A stretch of DNA of 11,875 nt, taken from an uncultured Flavobacteriales bacterium (GTDB lineage: Bacteria; Bacteroidota; Bacteroidia; Flavobacteriales; Crocinitomicaceae). The stretch spans positions 1-11,875 of the forward strand of contig CAMLET010000043.1 of the NCBI GenBank assembly GCA_946479125.1, written 5' to 3'. The notes below the pieces were generated by a model. That model was not told where the DNA came from. It ran no database searches and was given only the letters and a program-made list of their open reading frames with translations. Below are positions 7,457-11,875 of this stretch, piece by piece; the stretch's first letter is position 1, and the number at the start of each line of letters is the position of its first letter. The position numbers and the translations under genes were made by a program.

Positions 7457-8749
7457 ATGACTTTCAAAAATCTAAGCCTTGCACTGCTAATTTCATTCCT
7501 GTTCAACCAGGCAGCTGCTCAATCATCATGGACAACCTGGACAAAATACAATGCGAATCCGGTTTATTCACATAGTTCTTCCGGAGCATGGAACATTGCA
7601 TCAGATCCAACTGTAATAAAAGATGGTTCAAACTATGTAATGATCGTTTCCGGAGACGGAGGAACCAGCGCCGGAAGTGTAGAAGGCAACGCACTTTTAC
7701 AAGCTGTATCTTCCGATGGAATTACGTGGTCAACTTTAGCAAATAGTCAAAATGGTGTAGTGGTAACTGGTTACCTTGGTGATTGGGACGAAAGTATGGA
7801 AACACCAGAACTCATTAAAACTGCTAGTGGTTATTCCTTATTTTACGCTGGATACGATCCGGCAGTCAGAGATGCTTCCGGTTATTTGGTATGGGGCGAT
7901 TTGGGCTTAGCAGAATCTTCGAATGGAACTACTTATACGAAAGTTGGTCCACCCGTTATGACGAGAACCCCAAACTGGTATGATCAAGACGGAATACTAG
8001 ACCCTACAATTGTTGAATTGAATGACACCTTGTTCATGATCTACGTAGGTTGGTGCACACAATCATGCGCAATGAATGGAGGTTCTCCGGCTTTCTATTC
8101 ACTTAAGGCGATTTCTGTTGATAATGGTCATACCTGGACGAAGCAGGGACTTTTAGATCCAACCGGAACAATGGGACTTCAACATCCAGATGTAATGTTG
8201 GATGTAGATGGAACTTATTCGCTTTTTTATGGCGTTGACAATGCTTGTCCGAATAGTAAAGTAGGAGTGTTTCATGCTGTTGGAAACAGTCCATTTGGTC
8301 CGTTTACTCCCGTTTCTGTAAGTCCAATTTTGTGTATGGGAACACAAGCCTTTGAAACTACTGGAACCGACGGAGCATTTCCCGCAGTAATTAACGACAA
8401 TGGAACCGGACGAATGTGGTATACTGGTGTTGATGAAACCAATTTCTACTTCAAAATCGGATTAGCAGAATCCAATCAAGTGGTTTCTGTTTCAGAATTG
8501 ACAGAGGAAAAAGTATTCACAATTTCTCCAAACCCGGCAAATAATTTCGTTGAGATCGAACTGCCAGAATCCTTTCAAAATACAGAAATCATCTTCTACG
8601 ACCAACTTGGAAATATTCAAAAACGAATGGCCAGTTCTTCGAATGGGAAAACGCTAATTGATATCAATGATCTGCAAAACGGCATGTACATTTTATCTAT
8701 TCAGAATTCCGAAAAACGACTCAATGGAAAACTGATTATTGGTGAGTAA
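7457..8749 (+). CDS. Secreted five-bladed beta-propeller (GH43/GH32-like) protein with T9SS sorting domain
   Basis: A 430-residue protein with a signal peptide (1-22, ending QAAAQ). The middle has propeller blades, each an acidic or proline motif followed by a strand and F/Y-Y-x-G: SDPTVIKDG (49-57), METPELI with LFYAG (114-132), LDPTIVE with MIYVGW (181-199), QHPDVMLDVDG with LFYG (242-259) and DGAFPAVINDNG with MWYTG (305-324). This repeat is typical of GH43/GH32-type glycosidase folds. Asp50, Glu115/118 and Asp182 are the best candidates for active-site acids, but catalysis is unproven. Residues of about 354-430 (FTISPNPANNFVEIEL to RLNGKLIIGE) are a type A T9SS C-terminal domain, so the protein should cross the outer membrane and be released or surface-anchored. 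Substrate unknown, and no polysaccharide-utilisation genes are nearby. Confidence 0.85.
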   Translation: MTFKNLSLALLISFLFNQAAAQSSWTTWTKYNANPVYSHSSSGAWNIASDPTVIKDGSNYVMIVSGDGGTSAGSVEGNALLQAVSSDGITWSTLANSQNGVVVTGYLGDWDESMETPELIKTASGYSLFYAGYDPAVRDASGYLVWGDLGLAESSNGTTYTKVGPPVMTRTPNWYDQDGILDPTIVELNDTLFMIYVGWCTQSCAMNGGSPAFYSLKAISVDNGHTWTKQGLLDPTGTMGLQHPDVMLDVDGTYSLFYGVDNACPNSKVGVFHAVGNSPFGPFTPVSVSPILCMGTQAFETTGTDGAFPAVINDNGTGRMWYTGVDETNFYFKIGLAESNQVVSVSELTEEKVFTISPNPANNFVEIELPESFQNTEIIFYDQLGNIQKRMASSSNGKTLIDINDLQNGMYILSIQNSEKRLNGKLIIGE

Positions 8750-8784
8750 TACTATTTCCAAAAACAGAGACCCTGAGACCAACG

Positions 8785-8818
8785 ATTGAAACTGTTTGAG
8801 GCATTTTCATTATACTTG
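8785..8818 (+). promoter_or_regulatory. Possible promoter for the outer-membrane protein gene
   Basis: ATTG (8785-8788) is followed after 22 bases by TATACTTG (8811-8818), one base off the TAnnTTTG consensus. The ATG at 8845 is 26 bases further on. It fits a new transcription unit after the 95-base gap, but the -33 element is weak. No terminator hairpin was seen in this gap. Confidence 0.4.
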
Positions 8819-8844
8819 TGCCGTAAAACCTTTATGATTACCCT

Positions 8845-9741
8845 ATGAAATCAAATACGCTGCTACTTAAATTTGTATTCGTACTGCTAACCATTTTCTG
8901 TTTCAATACTTCTGCAAGTGCGCAAAAAGACACTTCAGATTACCTCATTTACGATGTTATCTATCTGAAAAAAGGCGGTACACTTTGGGGTGAAATCACT
9001 TCTTTTGATGAAGTTACAGGTGGTATTGTTTTCAAGGATCAATATGGAAAAACCTATTCTTTGGGAAGAGAAGACTATGACTACTTTGTTCAAGACAAAG
9101 TGGTTGTTAACAGGAAGAAAAAACGTGCTGAGAAAGTCATTTACCCACGGAAAGATGGAGAACTGGCATTTTACGCCGGAGTTACAACAGAATACGCCAA
9201 CTACAACAATAGTCTGACGCCTGACGATTATTACCTGAATTCCTTCGGCGCGACAAATACGAGTATTCCGATTGCCTTTAAATTTGGTGCTGGAAAATAT
9301 TTGAGTCGTCAACATTTCGTTGGACTAACTGCTGAAGTTCCTTTGATCTCGGACATGAAATACTTCAAAGCGGGCCTGCGTTATCAATACCAATACGACG
9401 GAAATAAAAAGAATACAGCCTTCTATGTTCCATTCGAACTTCATTACAGCAACATGAAACCAATCTTTTTATATGATGTTGCAGACACTACATTCACAAA
9501 CAACGGGTGGTCTTACCCAACTCAAGTCGAAATTCCGGTTACGTTGAATGCACTTGATTTTAACTTCGGACATGGATTTCAATTTATGGTTCAGGAGAAA
9601 AAAGCGATCAATCTGGAACTGACATTCTTCAAAAGCTTCATACTGTCGCAGCAATTTACCAAGCCGGAGAACGCCCCTAGAGTACCCAATGCAGTTATTT
9701 CAAATGCTGGTTTTAAAGTAGCACTGATGTTCCATTTCTAG
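8845..9741 (+). CDS. Outer-membrane beta-barrel-like protein of unknown function
   Basis: A 298-residue exported protein with a signal peptide (1-26, ending SASAQ). A short N-terminal domain (about 34-90) reads [19 protein letters not shown] and then a G-K-T-Y-S-L stretch. This resembles a small beta domain, 'xLKxGxxxxGxI', found before barrels in Bacteroidota. The rest alternates polar and aromatic residues: [43 protein letters not shown]. It ends in [11 protein letters not shown], whose terminal Phe is the usual signal of an outer-membrane barrel. About eight to ten strands are plausible. Ligand and role unknown. The signal-peptidase-like gene begins 13 bases after its stop, so the two are probably co-transcribed. 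Confidence 0.75.
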   Translation: MKSNTLLLKFVFVLLTIFCFNTSASAQKDTSDYLIYDVIYLKKGGTLWGEITSFDEVTGGIVFKDQYGKTYSLGREDYDYFVQDKVVVNRKKKRAEKVIYPRKDGELAFYAGVTTEYANYNNSLTPDDYYLNSFGATNTSIPIAFKFGAGKYLSRQHFVGLTAEVPLISDMKYFKAGLRYQYQYDGNKKNTAFYVPFELHYSNMKPIFLYDVADTTFTNNGWSYPTQVEIPVTLNALDFNFGHGFQFMVQEKKAINLELTFFKSFILSQQFTKPENAPRVPNAVISNAGFKVALMFHF

Positions 9742-9754
9742 GTTAATCAGAACT

Positions 9755-10450
9755 ATGCTAAAAGGAAAAACAGGAAAATGGCTTTGGCGAATTGTAGTTT
9801 TTATTACAATACTTATCGCTATTCGTGGTGTTCTAAGTATTACAGGTGGATTGAACTCATATGAAATTCCAACCGTGGCAAACATGCCTACAATTACTCC
9901 CGGGACCAAAATTTATACTTCCAATATTCCGGATTATAAACGGCTTGATCTTGTTGTTTATAATCAAGCTAGTCCTCAGGCCAGAGAAAAAGGTTCCTGG
10001 GTTCATCGTTTAGTTGGATTGCCCGATGATGTAATTGAAATCAAAAACGGAATTTTGTATGTTAACGGTAAAAACATCGACATGCGATTACGGGTAATGC
10101 ATAACTACATGATTTCAAAAAATGATTACTCGGACTTTAAATGGGACAAATTGGTTTCAGATACGGCGTTAATCTATGACTTTGGTCCTTACGCCGACTC
10201 AGTATTGGTATCTATTGAAGATAGAAAATTAAACTCCGTCAATAGACGAAAAGTAAAACGTATAACAATGAGTGCGAATGAACCAATGATTTTCAGAACA
10301 TTCCAACAACATTGGAGCGGTGATAATTTTGGACCATTACGCGTTCCGAAAGGAAAGTACTTTGTTATGGGAGACAATCGCCACAATAGTGCCGATTCGA
10401 GATTGTACGGATTTATTGATGAAAAAAATATTGTTGGAGTGGTGTTATAG
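9755..10450 (+). CDS. Signal peptidase I (S26)-like protein lacking the catalytic Ser and Lys
   Basis: A 231-residue protein with a single N-terminal membrane segment (about 11-30) and then an S26A-type fold. The conserved boxes are recognisable: [13 protein letters not shown] (38-50) at the nucleophile box, [18 protein letters not shown] (82-99) plus YVNG at the general-base box, and [14 protein letters not shown] (206-219), the intact C-terminal box. Aligned with the usual I-P-S-G-S-M-x-P-T, the catalytic Ser is Ala42 (codon GCA at 9878-9880) and the preceding oxyanion Ser is Thr40. The Lys of the K-R-x-x-G box is His84. His also occurs at that site in ER-type/SipW peptidases, but those keep the Ser. 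The protein is therefore probably not a normal serine protease. It is unlikely to be the cell's main LepB. It ends immediately after the last box, with no second membrane segment. Confidence 0.85.
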   Translation: MLKGKTGKWLWRIVVFITILIAIRGVLSITGGLNSYEIPTVANMPTITPGTKIYTSNIPDYKRLDLVVYNQASPQAREKGSWVHRLVGLPDDVIEIKNGILYVNGKNIDMRLRVMHNYMISKNDYSDFKWDKLVSDTALIYDFGPYADSVLVSIEDRKLNSVNRRKVKRITMSANEPMIFRTFQQHWSGDNFGPLRVPKGKYFVMGDNRHNSADSRLYGFIDEKNIVGVVL

Positions 10451-11875
10451 TTTTCCCCTCACAATTTCATCTACTACTCCCGGATCCAATAAAGTCGACG
10501 TATCTCCAAGTGAACTGACATCACCTTCAGCAACTTTACGGAGAATTCTGCGCATGATTTTACCCGAACGTGTTTTGGGTAAACCACTTACAAACTGAAC
10601 CTTTTCAGGCAAAGCGATCTTCCCTATTTCTTTAGCTACCGTTTCAGCAATGTTTTTTCGAACATCGGCTTCGTTTTCAATTTTTCCGTCACAAACCACA
10701 AAAGCGTAAATACTTTGTCCTTTGATATCATGTGGATAACCTACAACCGCTGATTCAACCACCCAGTCGCTTTCGTTAATTGCATTTTCAATTTCGGCAG
10801 TTCCAAAACGGTGACCGGAAACGTTGATCACATCGTCAATTCGACCAATAATCCGGAACATTCCGTCTTCATCACGTTTTGCTCCGTCACCCGTAAAGTA
10901 ATAGCCTGAATATTGGGAGAAATAGGTTTGTCTACAACGTTCATGATCGCCCCATGTGGTTCTCAACATGGTAGGCCATGGAAACTTCACACATAAATAT
11001 CCTTCTTCATTCGCCTCCTGAATTTCTTCTCCGCTTTGACGTAAAAGAACAGGTTGAATTCCCGGAAGAGGAAAACCTGCATAAGTTGGTTTCAACGGAG
11101 ACAAATTACCCAAACCGGAGATCATAATTCCCCCAGTTTCCGTCTGCCACCAATTGTCTACAACCGCACATTTATTCTTTCCAACATTTTCGTAGTACCA
11201 ATTCCAGGCTTCTTCATTAATAGGCTCACCAACTGAACCAATCACTTTCAACGAATCGAGATTTGCGGAATTTACCGGATCTGTACCAAACGGCATTAAG
11301 GAACGAATAGCTGTTGGAGCCGTTAAAAACTGATTTACGTTATGTTTTTCAATGATCTTCCAAAAACGCGAAGCATCCGGATAAGTTGGAATTCCTTCGA
11401 ACATTACCGTAGTTGCACCACTTAAAAGCGGACCATAAACAATGTATGAATGTCCGGTGATCCAACCAATATCTGCTGTACACCAGAAAACATCTTTCTC
11501 ATCGTATTGATAAACATTCTGGAACGAATAAGAAGTATAAACCATGTATCCGCCGCAAGTGTGTACAATTCCTTTTGGTTTTCCGGTTGAACCGGAAGTG
11601 TAAAGAATGAAAAGTGGATCCTCAGAATTCATTTCCTCAGCAGCGCAAACATCCGACATTCCTTCCAAGGCATCATTCCACCAAAGATCTCGTCCTGATT
11701 CCATTTCTACTTCGTTTCCAGTGCATTTAAAAACGAAAACATTTTGAATAGTAGAACATGAATTCAACGCTTCATCAACAATCGGTTTAATTGGAACCAG
11801 CTTTTCTCCTCTGTTCAATCCGTCAGAAGTCATCACCACCTTTGCTCCGGAATCGTTAATTCTATACGCCAAACT
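10445..11875 (-). CDS. acsA: Acetyl-CoA synthetase, C-terminal 476 residues (start outside the window)
   Basis: AMP-forming enzyme converting acetate, ATP and CoA to acetyl-CoA in the cytoplasm. About 650 residues are usual, so the N-terminal quarter lies beyond the right edge. The frame is still open at 11875, where it reads [12 protein letters not shown], the expected internal sequence. Motifs in order are [11 protein letters not shown] (the AMP-binding P-loop), [35 protein letters not shown] (hinge and core) and [11 protein letters not shown], whose Lys is the family's regulatory acetylation site. The stop TAA (10447-10445) lies directly beside the stop TAG of the convergent signal-peptidase-like gene, so the two reading frames overlap by 6 bases with no terminator between them. 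Confidence 0.96.
   Translation of the reverse strand, partial: SLAYRINDSGAKVVMTSDGLNRGEKLVPIKPIVDEALNSCSTIQNVFVFKCTGNEVEMESGRDLWWNDALEGMSDVCAAEEMNSEDPLFILYTSGSTGKPKGIVHTCGGYMVYTSYSFQNVYQYDEKDVFWCTADIGWITGHSYIVYGPLLSGATTVMFEGIPTYPDASRFWKIIEKHNVNQFLTAPTAIRSLMPFGTDPVNSANLDSLKVIGSVGEPINEEAWNWYYENVGKNKCAVVDNWWQTETGGIMISGLGNLSPLKPTYAGFPLPGIQPVLLRQSGEEIQEANEEGYLCVKFPWPTMLRTTWGDHERCRQTYFSQYSGYYFTGDGAKRDEDGMFRIIGRIDDVINVSGHRFGTAEIENAINESDWVVESAVVGYPHDIKGQSIYAFVVCDGKIENEADVRKNIAETVAKEIGKIALPEKVQFVSGLPKTRSGKIMRRILRKVAEGDVSSLGDTSTLLDPGVVDEIVRGKL

Noticed and set aside
8935..9315. 126-residue open frame on the minus strand inside the outer-membrane protein gene
   Set aside because: It is antisense to a gene with a clear signal peptide and barrel-like ending, and shows no motif or start signal of its own.
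9868..9900. Frameshift or sequencing error explaining the missing catalytic Ser in the signal-peptidase-like protein
   Set aside because: The frame reads correctly through [14 protein letters not shown] on both sides of Ala42, so an indel does not restore the Ser. Only a base substitution (GCA to TCA) would, and the independent Lys-to-His change argues against one error.

Overview
The window looks like chromosomal housekeeping DNA from a low-GC member of the Bacteroidota, probably Flavobacteriales. The grounds are TAnnTTTG-type -7 promoter boxes just upstream of starts, weak or absent Shine-Dalgarno sequences, several MK-start lipoproteins, and a secreted protein ending in a type IX secretion (T9SS) sorting domain. 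The overall flavour recalls Fluviicola/Crocinitomicaceae, but that finer placement is inference only. No mobile element, CRISPR array, rRNA or tRNA was seen.

Layout. Positions 1-373 (minus) hold the start of a secreted hypothetical protein that runs off the left edge. A 245-base divergent spacer follows, with a 7-base tandem repeat and two outward promoter boxes. The plus strand then carries purL (purine synthesis), a strong hairpin, rsmG (16S rRNA methyltransferase), a lipoprotein with a possible surface-export signal, a DUF1801 protein and a LURP-one/tubby-like protein. A textbook hairpin plus T-run terminator (5462-5496) separates these from a convergent minus-strand M14 zinc peptidase of the cell-wall type (5497-6660). 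Divergent from the peptidase, the plus strand carries a second lipoprotein and a T9SS-exported five-bladed propeller protein, 14 bases apart. After a 95-base gap come an outer-membrane beta-barrel-like protein and a signal peptidase I homologue, 13 bases apart. The 3' part of acetyl-CoA synthetase (acsA) fills the right end on the minus strand, and its stop codon lies back to back with that of the signal peptidase gene.

The genes do not form one pathway. Between about 5.5 and 10.5 kb most products are envelope or secreted proteins: a lipoprotein, a wall peptidase, a T9SS cargo, an outer-membrane protein and a membrane-anchored signal-peptidase fold.

The most notable observation is that this last protein keeps the S26 fold motifs but has Ala where the catalytic Ser belongs and His where the catalytic Lys belongs. 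It may be a pseudo-signal-peptidase, and it sits in an apparent operon with an outer-membrane protein.
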